A stretch of DNA of 37,048 nucleotides, from positions 1 to 37,048 of the forward strand of contig JAJYCN010000013.1 in the NCBI GenBank assembly GCA_021778335.1, given 5' to 3'. The translations under genes and the position numbers were made by a program. The notes beneath the pieces are model-generated. The model was not told where the DNA came from. It searched no databases and saw only the letters and a list, made by a program, of their open reading frames with translations. Shown here in pieces: positions 18,401 through 25,655 of the stretch. Each line of letters opens with the position of its first letter. Position 1 is the stretch's first letter. The DNA is from Acidobacteriota bacterium. GTDB taxonomy: Bacteria > Acidobacteriota > Terriglobia > Bryobacterales > Bryobacteraceae.

Positions 18401-18729
18401 ACATCGTGCCCCAAGTCAGCGTGCTTCCGGGCAATTACGCGACGCTGTTTCTGACCGGCGCTGGCGCCGTGTCGCCGTCGATTGCGACGGGAGCCGCGCC
18501 TCCCTTGGGCTCCGCGGTCAGCAGCCTTCCCAAGCCGGTGGGCTACGTCGAGGTCTATATCGGCGGCGAATCCGCGCAGGTCAGCTTCGCCGGTGTCCCC
18601 GACTTGCTGGTCGGCGTCGCGCAGGTCAACTTCCGCGTGCCGTCCGATATGAAGTCCGGCGATCAGCCGGTGGTTGTCATCGTCGGCAACGCCTCGAGCC
18701 AAACCGCCTATCTGCGCGTAGGTCCGTAA
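15424..18729 (+). CDS. Secreted trypsin-like (Lys-C-like) protease with BACON-type, duplicated beta and TIGR03437-type domains
   Basis: This 1101-residue protein starts at GTG 15424 behind GGGAGGG and carries a signal peptide (VRRYSVWVAGILFGIWPTLLGA). A prodomain-like region (about 25-215) precedes a chymotrypsin-fold protease (about 225-460) with His268 (LLTAHHC), Asp318 (GDYELLLLD) and Ser399 (GSSGSPLL). A BACON-like Ig domain (about 460-558) comes next. Two tandem copies of a roughly 110-residue module (about 561-673 and 677-787) follow, each with 'FFGST/YFGST..LP' and closing in 'FLGP', then a second BACON-like segment. The C-terminal domain is of the TIGR03437 type abundant in Solibacter exoproteins. 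It is probably exported and cell-surface-bound or released, and diverges from GH88 (158 bp). Confidence 0.92.
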   Translation: MRRYSVWVAGILFGIWPTLLGAQEMPGAFAPSQPPPAPLAPAVRRQPWALREALPTAAFELPPLSDTEAAPRWRGGARQTGIERPVPPAGLSSGAASVLPGGRVGWRLLLRSPGAVALRIHFSRFSLSGAAVWLYPAGLASRASGPYSAQGPNGTGEFWSPRIPSDSVVIEYDAPYGAAPEEPLPFAIDNLAHLWTNPPPEQIPESSTSTGAASCELDVSCHSNYVKLASGVVMYEFIGSGGGSYVCSGAMINSAANNFTPYLLTAHHCVSSNTEAQTVQAYFFYQTSTCNGTPPDLYSVPTVSGASYLAGAPIPQGDYELLLLDSPAPSGTYFFGWSASDPPIGSNVTGIHHPEGSWTRIAFGTRAPDAEVSISGQIGPASLYYQVNYTQGLTEPGSSGSPLLNGSNQVVGTLTGGPDVSPTESICSINPYDTTYSRFSDAYPAISSYLNQPPVSSLTISPTTLNFTETNGVWANAGAVNLTIQSPTAAIFSVTTADSWLTATPSTGTVQSGGNATVRIVVSSGAFASAGTYSSSVTVTVGTAAPVVIPVSVTVSGNQPHVTVTITPNPVPESTPDSSGYAWFFSIKLTEATGVATNVTQFQILGTDYSGQIAQFFGSTTLPALASLTASVRMKNLVPPASGAIQLGGADVSSGTPWSASQDISFLGPSAGASLKLTSMPASVRQNASDSSCPWRQTLVLEETAGVAVTLNHFTAGGTELSSQLAYYFGSTQLPSGGSLATSLCWTGINAPATIVAQVSGVDDEGNNVNGTVSTSFLGPAPAPGALSAAPASLQLKQGGATSVQISLSLGSSSAPWTATPVYDEPPSSWLNVSALSGTGPASLQISANANGLVPGLYQATLYLQSPDTVPQMAAVPIQFVVPGAAVNGASFAAGAAPGMTLSVFSSGLASTTASASAVPLATTMAGTTATVSGAAAPLYFVSPNQVNLQIPYEVKSGNATLTINSPAGGSFSQSIYIVPSAPGIFTTADGRYIVPQVSVLPGNYATLFLTGAGAVSPSIATGAAPPLGSAVSSLPKPVGYVEVYIGGESAQVSFAGVPDLLVGVAQVNFRVPSDMKSGDQPVVVIVGNASSQTAYLRVGP

Positions 18730-18737
18730 CCCGGACC
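18721..18737 (+). terminator. Short hairpin over the stop codon of the protease gene
   Basis: GGTCCG (18721-18726) and CGGACC (18732-18737) form a perfect 6-bp stem with a 5-nt loop that contains the TAA stop. There is no T-run, so termination is uncertain; it may only slow ribosomes or protect the mRNA end. Confidence 0.25.
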
Positions 18738-18761
18738 ACGGCGCTTGCTACACTTTCGCTG

Positions 18762-18995
18762 ATGCCTGCTGCAAAAGTCACCGTTGTCAACAACGGAGGG
18801 ATCCGGATCGAGGGGGATTTTGTCATCACCGACGCCGAAGGACGCGAATTCGGACTCGGCGGACGCACCGTGATTACGCTCTGCCGCTGCGGACATTCGG
18901 CAAACAAGCCGTTCTGCGATGGGAGCCACCGCGCGTGTTCGTTCGACTCCACGGTCACCGCCCGCGAACTCCCTCCGCCCAAGCCCAAGGTTTAG
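18762..18995 (+). CDS. CDGSH iron-sulfur domain protein
   Basis: This 77-residue protein has the mitoNEET-type 2Fe-2S cradle CRCGHSANKPFCDGSH, with ligands Cys41, Cys43, Cys52 and His56. The preceding beta part ('VTVVNNGGIRIEGDFVITDAEG') and the size match single-domain bacterial CDGSH proteins, which are cytoplasmic redox or cluster-handling proteins. A TACACT box lies 7 nt before the ATG and there is no Shine-Dalgarno, so the mRNA may be leaderless. Its stop is 11 bp before the isomerase-like gene, so the two are probably co-transcribed. Why an Fe-S protein would pair with a sugar isomerase is not clear. Confidence 0.95.
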   Translation: MPAAKVTVVNNGGIRIEGDFVITDAEGREFGLGGRTVITLCRCGHSANKPFCDGSHRACSFDSTVTARELPPPKPKV

Positions 18996-19006
18996 CCCCC
19001 AACGCC

Positions 19007-20425
19007 ATGCAGCCGAGAGTCGGACTGTTTAGCATCGGCCTCGATGCCTACTGGCCGCAGTTTCCGGGGCTCGAGCAGCGGCTGCGCGGTTACTCCAACC
19101 GGCTCGCGGCGCGGATCGAGCAACTCGGCGCCGAGGTGGTCAATCTCGGCATGATCGACACGCCGGGAAAGGCCGCCGCGGCCGGCCACGCGCTGCGCCG
19201 CGCCGACGTGGACCTGATCTTCCTGCACATCACGACGTACGCGCTGTCGGCAACCGTGCTGCCAGTCGTGCGGCGCGCTACAGCTCCGGTCATCGTGCTG
19301 AATCTTGCGCCGGCTGAGTCGATCGACTACACGGCTTTCAACCGCCTCGGCGACCGCCGAACCATGACCGGAGATTGGCTCGCCTTCTGCCAGGCGTGCC
19401 CGGCGCCGGAGATAGCCAACGTTTTCGCGCGCTGCGGCATTCCGTTCTTCCAAGTGACGGGCATGCTCGAAAACGACGCGTCTGCCTGGAGTGAGATCGA
19501 AGACTGGGTGGCGGCGGCGCGCGTGATGTCCGTGATGGAACGCAACCGCATGGGCGTGATGGGCCATTACTACGGTGGCATGCTCGATATCTACTCCGAC
19601 CTCACGCTGCAATGCGCCACCTTTGGCGGGCACGTCGAGATGATCGAAGTGGACGAACTTGCCGCTCTGCGCGAAGCGGTCGACGAAGCCGCAATCCGCG
19701 CCCGCCTGGATGACTTCGCCCTATCATTCGACATCCAACCAAACTGCGCGGCCAAGGATCTTGCGCTTGCCGCGCGCACCTCGGTCGCGCTCGACTGTCT
19801 GGTCGAACGCCATCGACTCGGCTCGCTCGCCTACTTCTACAGCGGCGCCGGCAACCGCGCCAACGAGGACGCAATCAGCTCCATCATCCTCGGCGCCAGC
19901 CTTCTAACCGCGCGCGGCGTGCCGGTGGCTGGAGAACTCGAAATCAAGAACGTGCAGGCCATGAAGATCCTCGATTCCTTCGGCGCGGGCGGCTCGTTCA
20001 GCGAATACTACGCCCTCGACTTTCGCGACGACGTCGTATTGCTCGGCCACGACGGCCCAGGCCACATCGCCATCGCTGAAGGCAAAACGAAAGTGCGCCC
20101 GCTCGACGTCTATCACGGCAAAGTGGGCCGTGGACTTTCGGTCGAGATGAGCGTGAAGCACGGACCCGTAACGCTGCTCTCCGTCGTCGAATCCGCGGGG
20201 AAGTTGAAGCTGCTCGTCGCCGAAGGCGAGTCCGTGCCCGGACCGATCTTAGAAATCGGCAATACGAACAGCCGATATAGGTTCCCCAGCGGCGCGCGCG
20301 GCTTTGTAAACGCCTGGAACAGCCACGGCCCGGCGCATCACTGCGCCATCGGCGTAGGTCACATCGCCGCAAAAGTAGGCAAGCTGGCGCAGTTGCTAAA
20401 TATCGAGTGCCCGCGCGTTTGTTAA
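19007..20425 (+). CDS. L-arabinose/L-fucose isomerase-like protein
   Basis: This 472-residue protein begins at ATG 19007 with 'MQPRVGLFSIGLDAYWPQF', the classic N-terminus of arabinose-isomerase-like proteins. Other features are 'NRMGVMGHYYGGMLDIYSD', acidic residues near Glu310 and Glu333 ('GGSFSEYYALDF'), His348 (LLGHDGPGH) and His444-His445 close to the C-terminus, spaced as the Mn(II) ligands are in AraA. I infer an aldose-ketose isomerase, but the true substrate is uncertain: many such homologues are not genuine AraA. No araB or araD genes are nearby. It follows the CDGSH gene by 11 bp and converges on hpt with only 4 bp between stops. Confidence 0.85.
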   Translation: MQPRVGLFSIGLDAYWPQFPGLEQRLRGYSNRLAARIEQLGAEVVNLGMIDTPGKAAAAGHALRRADVDLIFLHITTYALSATVLPVVRRATAPVIVLNLAPAESIDYTAFNRLGDRRTMTGDWLAFCQACPAPEIANVFARCGIPFFQVTGMLENDASAWSEIEDWVAAARVMSVMERNRMGVMGHYYGGMLDIYSDLTLQCATFGGHVEMIEVDELAALREAVDEAAIRARLDDFALSFDIQPNCAAKDLALAARTSVALDCLVERHRLGSLAYFYSGAGNRANEDAISSIILGASLLTARGVPVAGELEIKNVQAMKILDSFGAGGSFSEYYALDFRDDVVLLGHDGPGHIAIAEGKTKVRPLDVYHGKVGRGLSVEMSVKHGPVTLLSVVESAGKLKLLVAEGESVPGPILEIGNTNSRYRFPSGARGFVNAWNSHGPAHHCAIGVGHIAAKVGKLAQLLNIECPRVC

Positions 20426-20429
20426 CCCG

Positions 20430-20954
20430 TCACAGTCCGTCGAGAACCCGCACATCGGGAAGCGCGCGATAATCCTCGGCGTAATCGAGCCCATAGCCGA
20501 CCACAAACTCGTCCGGAATGCGAAACCCGGAATACTTGACCTCGACCGCTCGCTGGCGCCGGCTCGGCTTATCGAGCAGCGCGGCGATGCGCATTGACCG
20601 AGGCTTGCGCTGCGCCAGCAGGTGGCTCAGGTAATTCAGCGTCACGCCACTGTCGACGATGTCTTCCACCACCAGCACGTCGCAGCCTTCAATCGACAGG
20701 TCAAGATCCTTCGTGAGTTTCACCTCACCCGAGGTCGTGTTGTTCTTTCCATAGCTCGATATGCCGATGAAGTCGATGCGGACCGGCGTGGAGATTGCGC
20801 GGGCCAGGTCGGCGAGAAAGAAACAGCTCCCTTTCAGGATCCCGATCAGGTACAGCGGCCCTTGCGGATAATCCGCGCTGATCTGCGCGCCCATCTCCGC
20901 CACGCGCCGCCGGATATCCTGCTCGGAGATCAATACGCGGCCCGCAACGGTCAT
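20430..20954 (-). CDS. hpt: Hypoxanthine phosphoribosyltransferase
   Basis: This 174-residue enzyme salvages hypoxanthine and guanine with PRPP to IMP and GMP in the cytoplasm. The type I PRPP loop VLVVEDIVDSG (93-103) contains the acidic pair and catalytic Asp, 'GILKGSCFF' (38-46) provides the pyrophosphate loop, and 'SSYGKNNTTSGEVKL' is the flexible lid. The length is standard. It follows the coiled-coil gene by 24 bp on the same strand, so it could be read through, but a TACCAT box lies 8 nt before its ATG and may give it its own start. There is no room for a terminator towards the isomerase gene. Confidence 0.96.
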   Translation of the reverse strand: MTVAGRVLISEQDIRRRVAEMGAQISADYPQGPLYLIGILKGSCFFLADLARAISTPVRIDFIGISSYGKNNTTSGEVKLTKDLDLSIEGCDVLVVEDIVDSGVTLNYLSHLLAQRKPRSMRIAALLDKPSRRQRAVEVKYSGFRIPDEFVVGYGLDYAEDYRALPDVRVLDGL

Positions 20955-20978
20955 GATTGCTTATGGTACGGCGGAAAT

Positions 20979-21902
20979 CTAGTCGGAGGCGTGCGAGGGC
21001 GTCTGGCCGAGAGCGGCGTGGAGCCGCGGACTGCCCGGTCCGATATGGATGTGCGCCCCGGTGGCTTTTCCCGGCACAGCCGCCCGAAAAGCGTAGAACG
21101 GAATGTGCCGCGTTTCAAGATAGCCGAGAAGCCACTGGCCCTCGGGGCTGTCGGGACTGACCGCTACGTCCACGCGTCCGCGATGGTCGAAACCCAGCGC
21201 CTCGTGCACCGCCGTCTGGCCGTTGGCGCTCACCGGCAGAGTCTCCGAAAAGCGCAACTGGAAGGCCTGCGCGATCGCGGGAAGTCCGCCCGGATCAAAG
21301 TGACCGTTGCCCTCGTATCGCTCGACTAGCGGCGTCGCGACAGGCGCGGCTTCTGCCATTTGTTCGCGCTGGGCCGCGGCGGCGAGTTCATCGAATAATT
21401 CGGCGCGCTCGCGCGCCAGAGTCAGCGCCGTTTCCCGCTCCCGTACTTCTTCGGCGGCCGGGGCCGCTTCGTTGCGGGCGATGGCGCCGTTGGCTGCAAG
21501 CTCCTGCTCCCGCTGCAGCGCGGCGCGCCCCCGCTCCAGCCTTCTCTCCGCCGCGGCCACCATCTCCTTCACGTCCGCCTCGCTCAACGCGGCGCCCGGC
21601 GTGGCATAAAGCGTACGTTCATAAATCGCCTCGTCCCGCGCGTCGGCGAGTTTCTCTTCCGCTTCCGTGAGACGCGCCTTCGGAAGCGCCCCGGCCTCGA
21701 CCAGCGCCTTCACGCGGTCCACGCCGGCCTGAGCGAGCGCCACTTCGCGCGCCGAGATCGGAGAAAGCCCCCCGGATCCCCCGGCTTGGGATGCCGGCGC
21801 CACCGAAACATTTGTGTTCTCAATTGTTTGAGCGGTTCCCGGCTCCGCCGCCAGCAGAAAAACACTGCAAGCGAGCACAAAAATCGCACGAGGATCTTGC
21901 AT
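20979..21902 (-). CDS. Exported coiled-coil protein with LAS-like (M15-type) metallopeptidase end
   Basis: This 307-residue protein has a signal peptide (about 1-25), a Ser/Gly-rich stretch, a long Glu/Ala/Arg-rich helix likely to form coiled coil (about 50-200) and a compact C-terminal domain (about 210-295). The last domain shows 'VHEALGFDHRGRVDVAV' and 'GAHIHIGPGSPRL', that is, an H..G/H..D segment followed by a terminal HxH, the ligand arrangement of LAS-type zinc peptidases such as D-Ala-D-Ala carboxypeptidases. I recognise this as a recurring acidobacterial hypothetical. A cell-wall-directed peptidase held on a coiled-coil arm, similar in logic to EnvC-like proteins, is an inference. 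It diverges from rsfS. Confidence 0.75.
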   Translation of the reverse strand: MQDPRAIFVLACSVFLLAAEPGTAQTIENTNVSVAPASQAGGSGGLSPISAREVALAQAGVDRVKALVEAGALPKARLTEAEEKLADARDEAIYERTLYATPGAALSEADVKEMVAAAERRLERGRAALQREQELAANGAIARNEAAPAAEEVRERETALTLARERAELFDELAAAAQREQMAEAAPVATPLVERYEGNGHFDPGGLPAIAQAFQLRFSETLPVSANGQTAVHEALGFDHRGRVDVAVSPDSPEGQWLLGYLETRHIPFYAFRAAVPGKATGAHIHIGPGSPRLHAALGQTPSHASD

Positions 21903-22049
21903 TGGGGAAATCTCAGGGTAACATACGGGTAGGGAGTTCCGCTTATTCGAGAAGAACTGCTTTCTGTAACGAATTCTTCACCGAATCCGGCCATCGTCTC
22001 GATCCCTCCGCCCGCTGCCGCCTCCCCCGAACCATCCTGGCGCGTCGCC

Positions 22050-22361
22050 GTGCGCGCCGCGGAATCCAAGAAAGCCACTGCCATTCGCGTGCTCGATCTG
22101 CGCGAAGTCACCACCATGGCCGACTTCTTCGTGATCTGCACCGGCGCCAATCCGCGGCAGATCCAAACAGTGGCCGAGGAGATCGGCGCGCAACTGGCCA
22201 AACAAGGTGAACATGCGCTGAGCGTCGAAGGGATGCGGAGCGCGGAGTGGGTGCTGCTGGATTATGGCGACCTCGTGGTGCACGTGTTTAGCGAAGCGGC
22301 GCGTGCCTACTACGGGCTTGACCGCCTCTGGCGCCACGCCCGCGAAGTTCCCCTGCCCTGA
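22050..22361 (+). CDS. rsfS: Ribosomal silencing factor RsfS
   Basis: The domain is complete from 'AAESKKATAIRVLDLREV' to 'YYGLDRLWRHAREVPLP'. 'TMADFFVICTGANPRQIQTVAEEI' and 'EWVLLDYGDLVVHVF' are diagnostic. RsfS binds ribosomal protein uL14 and blocks subunit joining under starvation. The start is difficult: GTG 22050 is the only ATG/GTG/TTG in this frame after the stop at 21930-21932, yet the family normally has a helix before this point, and the upstream frame reads 'PEPSWRVA', which fits. The true N-terminus may lie further upstream at a non-standard codon (for example ATT 21945, 8 nt after AGGGAG). nadD, its usual neighbour, is absent. Confidence 0.93.
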   Translation: MRAAESKKATAIRVLDLREVTTMADFFVICTGANPRQIQTVAEEIGAQLAKQGEHALSVEGMRSAEWVLLDYGDLVVHVFSEAARAYYGLDRLWRHAREVPLP

Positions 22362-22430
22362 TCCGCGTCGCAAGGCGCCGCCGGCACGTGGCGCTGTAGC
22401 CAGGGTGCGCGTTTTCGTAATCTAGTAGCG

Positions 22431-24230
22431 ATGAAACGCGCTCTGCTGGCAGTCTGTCTTATTGCTCCTGTCTTCGCACAAACCCAAACGCCGCGCCCGG
22501 AATATCCCCGTCCGCAGTTCGAGCGCACAGACTGGGTAAACCTGAACGGAAAATGGCAGTTCGAATTTGACGACTCCAACGCCGGATTCGATGCGCGCTG
22601 GTGGGACACGGCCAAGCCGTTCTCCAAAACTATTACGGTCCCTTATTGTTTTGAAAGCAAACTGAGCGGCATCAACGACCCGGGCTTCCATCCCTGGGTC
22701 TGGTACCGCCGGACCTTCACTACGCCCGCTTCCTGGAGCGGACGCCGCACGCTGCTGCACTTTGGCGCGGTCGACTATCGCGCCTGGGTGTGGGTCAATG
22801 GCTCCCTCGCCGGCACCCATGAGGGCGGCAATGTCCCGTTCACATTCGACATCACGCCATTACTTAAATCGGGCGAGAATACTCTGACGGTGCGCGCCGA
22901 AGACCCCCCGCGTGACCGCTACATCCCGCGTGGCAAGCAGTATTGGAAGGAGAAATCGGAAAGCATCTTTTACACGCGCACCAGCGGCATCTGGCAGACA
23001 GTGTGGATCGAACCCGTTGCCCCGTCCTATCTCGACCACGTACGCATCACCTCCGGCGTGGACGGTCTGGCGCGGTTTCACGCCATCGTCGACGGCGCCA
23101 AGCCGGGGCTCACGTTCCGGGCCGTCGTGCGCTCGGCCGGAGCGGACGTCGCCTCCGCAAGCGCTCCCGCGACTGACGCGCATGTCTGGGCTACCGCGCA
23201 GGTGGCCAATCCGATGCTCTGGTCCTTCGATCACCCGAACCTGTACGACGTCCTGTTCCAACTCCTCGACAGCGGGAAGGTCGTCGACGAAGTCCACTCG
23301 TATCTGGGCTTCCGCACCATCAGCGAGGACAACGGCATGGTGGCTATCAATGGCCGCCGGACCGTGCTGAAATTCGTGCTCGACCAGGGCTATTGGCCCG
23401 AATCGAATCTGACGCCACCTTCGGACGACGCCATCCAATACGACATCCGCATGACCAAAGAGATGGGCTTCAACGGCGCCCGCAAGCATCAGAAGGTAGA
23501 AGACCCCCGATATCTCTACTGGGCCGACAAAATGGGCCTGATGGTCTCAGGCGAGATGGCCAACGCGCAGGAGTTCGACCCCGGCGCGGTAGAGCGCTTC
23601 ACGCGCGAATGGATGGCCGCGGTCGAGCGCGATTACAACCACCCCTCCATCGTCATCTGGGCGCCGATTAACGAAAGCTGGGGCGTGCCGAAGCTCGAAG
23701 ATGACCCGCGCCAAAGCGCATACATCAAGGGACTGTACCACCTGACCGGCGCGCTCGATTCCACCCGCCCGGTCATCGACAACGAAGGCTGGCAGCATAC
23801 CGACGAAACCGACCTGTTCGCCATGCACGACTACACCGGCCAAGGGGACGCGCTCGCAGCCAAGTACGCCAACCTCGGCGATCCCGATTCGCCGCTTCCC
23901 GATGTCGGCCGTGAAACGCTCCTCTCCGGCTACGCCTACAACGGCACGCCGATTTACCTCTCCGAGTTCGGCGGTGTTTCCTACATCCCGCAAGGAGCGC
24001 ACGTGCCATCAAACGCCTGGGGCTATGCAGGCTTGATGAAGACGCAACAGGACGCGCTCGTCCGCATCGGATCGCTTTTTTCCGCCATCGCCGCCACACC
24101 CGCCTTCTCCGGCTTCTGCTACACCCAACTCACCGACGTCGAGCAGGAAGTGAACGGCCTCATGACCTACGACCGCAAGCCGAAATATCCGGTCGAGGAA
24201 ATCAAGAAGCTGAACGACATGGTCAAGTAG
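22431..24230 (+). CDS. Secreted GH2 family glycoside hydrolase (beta-galactosidase/glucuronidase type)
   Basis: This 599-residue protein has a signal peptide (MKRALLAVCLIAPVFA), a GH2 sugar-binding jelly-roll domain (about 25-185, 'WVNLNGKWQFEFD' and 'VWVNGSLAGTHEGGNVPF'), an Ig-like domain (about 190-285) and a TIM barrel. The acid/base is Glu415 in WAPINESWG and the nucleophile Glu512 in PIYLSEFGG, so it should be active. At about 600 residues it resembles the short beta-glucuronidase-like GH2 group; the exact sugar is not clear. It is probably periplasmic or surface-exposed. A TAATCT box lies 7 nt before the ATG with no Shine-Dalgarno. Two overlapping hairpins follow the stop. Confidence 0.95.
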   Translation: MKRALLAVCLIAPVFAQTQTPRPEYPRPQFERTDWVNLNGKWQFEFDDSNAGFDARWWDTAKPFSKTITVPYCFESKLSGINDPGFHPWVWYRRTFTTPASWSGRRTLLHFGAVDYRAWVWVNGSLAGTHEGGNVPFTFDITPLLKSGENTLTVRAEDPPRDRYIPRGKQYWKEKSESIFYTRTSGIWQTVWIEPVAPSYLDHVRITSGVDGLARFHAIVDGAKPGLTFRAVVRSAGADVASASAPATDAHVWATAQVANPMLWSFDHPNLYDVLFQLLDSGKVVDEVHSYLGFRTISEDNGMVAINGRRTVLKFVLDQGYWPESNLTPPSDDAIQYDIRMTKEMGFNGARKHQKVEDPRYLYWADKMGLMVSGEMANAQEFDPGAVERFTREWMAAVERDYNHPSIVIWAPINESWGVPKLEDDPRQSAYIKGLYHLTGALDSTRPVIDNEGWQHTDETDLFAMHDYTGQGDALAAKYANLGDPDSPLPDVGRETLLSGYAYNGTPIYLSEFGGVSYIPQGAHVPSNAWGYAGLMKTQQDALVRIGSLFSAIAATPAFSGFCYTQLTDVEQEVNGLMTYDRKPKYPVEEIKKLNDMVK

Positions 24231-24235
24231 CTGCC

Positions 24236-24268
24236 CGGCTCGAATTTCCGCCGAGCCGCAGAAATTCG
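24236..24268 (+). terminator. Two mutually exclusive hairpins just after the GH2 stop
   Basis: Stem A pairs CGGCTCG (24236-24242) with CGAGCCG (24252-24258). Stem B pairs CGAATTTC (24241-24248) with GAAATTCG (24261-24268). Both are perfect and share 24241-24242, so only one can form fully. There is no long T-run. It could be a weak terminator or an attenuator-like switch between GH2 and the next gene pair. Confidence 0.4.
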
Positions 24269-24379
24269 TTCACAAATCGCCGCGCTCCGCTAAGGCATGG
24301 CGCGCGAGTAAGTTACCCGTAGTCTGCCCGGACTACCGCATCACGCCCCGGTTACCCTCATGCGCGGAAGGACATCCCC

Positions 24380-24985
24380 ATGAGCACCACAACAACAACG
24401 AACACCAACCCGGTGGTTCTGCCGGACGAAAATCCGGCCTTCGACCAGGCCTACTGGGCCTCTCAGCCTCCGGAAGTTCAGGCTCTACAGAATCTCGCCG
24501 CGCCGCAGTCCGCGGCGCTCTCTCTCGCCGCAAAAGGCTTCACCATCGACGTTCCGATCATGGTCTGGAAATGGGACCCCTGGAAGGTCATGCGCCTGCG
24601 CGTGCAATACGGCTACACCTGGGTGCCCTCGGCCTTGCAGCCGCCGATTCAGGAAGCCCCCGGCGTCAATCTTCCGGGCCTCCAGCCTTACGACCCCAAC
24701 AATCCACCGGCCGGCTCCATCAAAGTGAGCCTCAACCTCGCAGACTACCCGCCGTACAATCCGCCCGCTCCCGCGCCGCAGCCCGCCACCACCGACTACG
24801 TCGGCTCGCTTGACTTCGGCAACATCTACTTCGCGCTCCCCGGCGATCCCACGCCCGACGGCGTCATCGTCACAGATTCGCGCGGCACGTTTCTCAAACA
24901 CCGGCAGGTTGTGCAGACTCCCTTTGGCCCCATGATCAACGGCTGGTACGAACTTTTGTCCGCGCCGGCGCCTTCCGCCAACTGA
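24380..24985 (+). CDS. Uncharacterised proline-rich protein, 201 aa
   Basis: I do not recognise this protein. It begins with a Thr/Asn tract (MSTTTTTNTNPVVLP), has no signal peptide or membrane helix, and contains Pro-rich loops at about 90-120 and 130-145 plus two aromatic-rich segments ('IMVWKWDPWKVMRLRVQYGYTW' region, about 58-80, and 'FGPMINGWYELL', near the end). A good ribosome binding site (GGAAGGA) lies 7 nt before the ATG. The next gene starts 12 bp after its stop and also has a good site, so the two form a pair. Coding quality and codon use look like the surroundings. Confidence 0.85.
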   Translation: MSTTTTTNTNPVVLPDENPAFDQAYWASQPPEVQALQNLAAPQSAALSLAAKGFTIDVPIMVWKWDPWKVMRLRVQYGYTWVPSALQPPIQEAPGVNLPGLQPYDPNNPPAGSIKVSLNLADYPPYNPPAPAPQPATTDYVGSLDFGNIYFALPGDPTPDGVIVTDSRGTFLKHRQVVQTPFGPMINGWYELLSAPAPSAN

Positions 24986-24997
24986 GGGACGCAACCC

Positions 24998-25582
24998 ATG
25001 ATGCACTCCACTCGAGGCCCGCGGTTCACCGCCGCGGCCCTCGCCGCATGTCTGCTCTTCGCCTCCGCGCCTGCACACGGCCAGGCATCCTTGTTGTTCA
25101 CGCCGCAACCGCTGCGCACCTCGCGAAGCCTCGGCATCAAGAACGTCGGCCTCTGGACCGTCGAGGTCTGCAACGACAGCGACAAGCTTCTCTCGCTTCC
25201 TCAGGAGCGCATCCTCATGGCCGCTCCGTCACTGTGGGCTCTCGACCACGCCACTGCTCTCGCCATGCTGCAGCAGAACCGCGTCCACGAACCACACCTC
25301 ATCGCCTCGACCCTTCTGCGGCAGTCGCTCATCCTGGCCACGGTTCTCGTCGCCGGCGGTATGATCACCGCCAGCGCACGCGCCCTCGCCAGCCTGACCA
25401 TCGGCTCAACCGCCGTCCAGCAGGTGGCAGGCGACTTGAAGGGCCAGATCCCCGATCTGACCGGCATCCAGAACAACCTCCTCGAACCGTCACTTTCACT
25501 TGCTCCCGGCGCCTGCGCCACACGCACCGTGCTGGGCGGCCTCCACAAGGGCGCAACGGCGATTCCCGCGAAAATCCAGTAG
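24998..25582 (+). CDS. Uncharacterised exported protein, 194 aa
   Basis: This protein has an N-terminal signal peptide (about 1-29, ending SAPAHGQ), then a beta-like segment with 'LWTVEVCNDSDKLLSLP'. One hydrophobic stretch (about 108-133, 'SLILATVLVAGGMITASARAL') may be a membrane helix, and a C-terminal segment contains a second Cys (GACATRTVLGG). Two Cys residues in the mature part could form a disulfide. GAGGGA lies 8 nt before the ATG. It is the second gene of a pair with 24380-24985 (12-bp gap), so the two products may work together at the envelope. No family recognised. Confidence 0.85.
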   Translation: MMHSTRGPRFTAAALAACLLFASAPAHGQASLLFTPQPLRTSRSLGIKNVGLWTVEVCNDSDKLLSLPQERILMAAPSLWALDHATALAMLQQNRVHEPHLIASTLLRQSLILATVLVAGGMITASARALASLTIGSTAVQQVAGDLKGQIPDLTGIQNNLLEPSLSLAPGACATRTVLGGLHKGATAIPAKIQ

Positions 25583-25600
25583 CCCGAAGTTGCACTCCCA

Positions 25601-25624
25601 GGACCGTCGCTTAATCGACGGTCC
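25601..25624. promoter_or_regulatory. Perfect 9-bp inverted repeat upstream of the sulfurtransferase
   Basis: GGACCGTCG (25601-25609) and CGACGGTCC (25616-25624) are perfect complements around a 6-nt spacer. There is no T-run, so it is not a standard terminator. The right arm lies where the -35 of the TACAAT box would be, so an operator is possible. It could also end the transcript of the preceding gene pair. Confidence 0.45.
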
Positions 25625-25643
25625 TAACGCCCCAATGTCGAGC

Positions 25644-25649
25644 TACAAT
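25644..25649 (+). promoter_or_regulatory. -10-like box TACAAT 6 nt before the sulfurtransferase ATG
   Basis: TACAAT is one mismatch from consensus and ends 6 nt before ATG 25656, so transcription would begin at or next to the start codon. No Shine-Dalgarno fits in the gap. This also favours ATG 25656 over the in-frame ATG at 25635. Confidence 0.4.
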
Positions 25650-25655
25650 GGGGTC

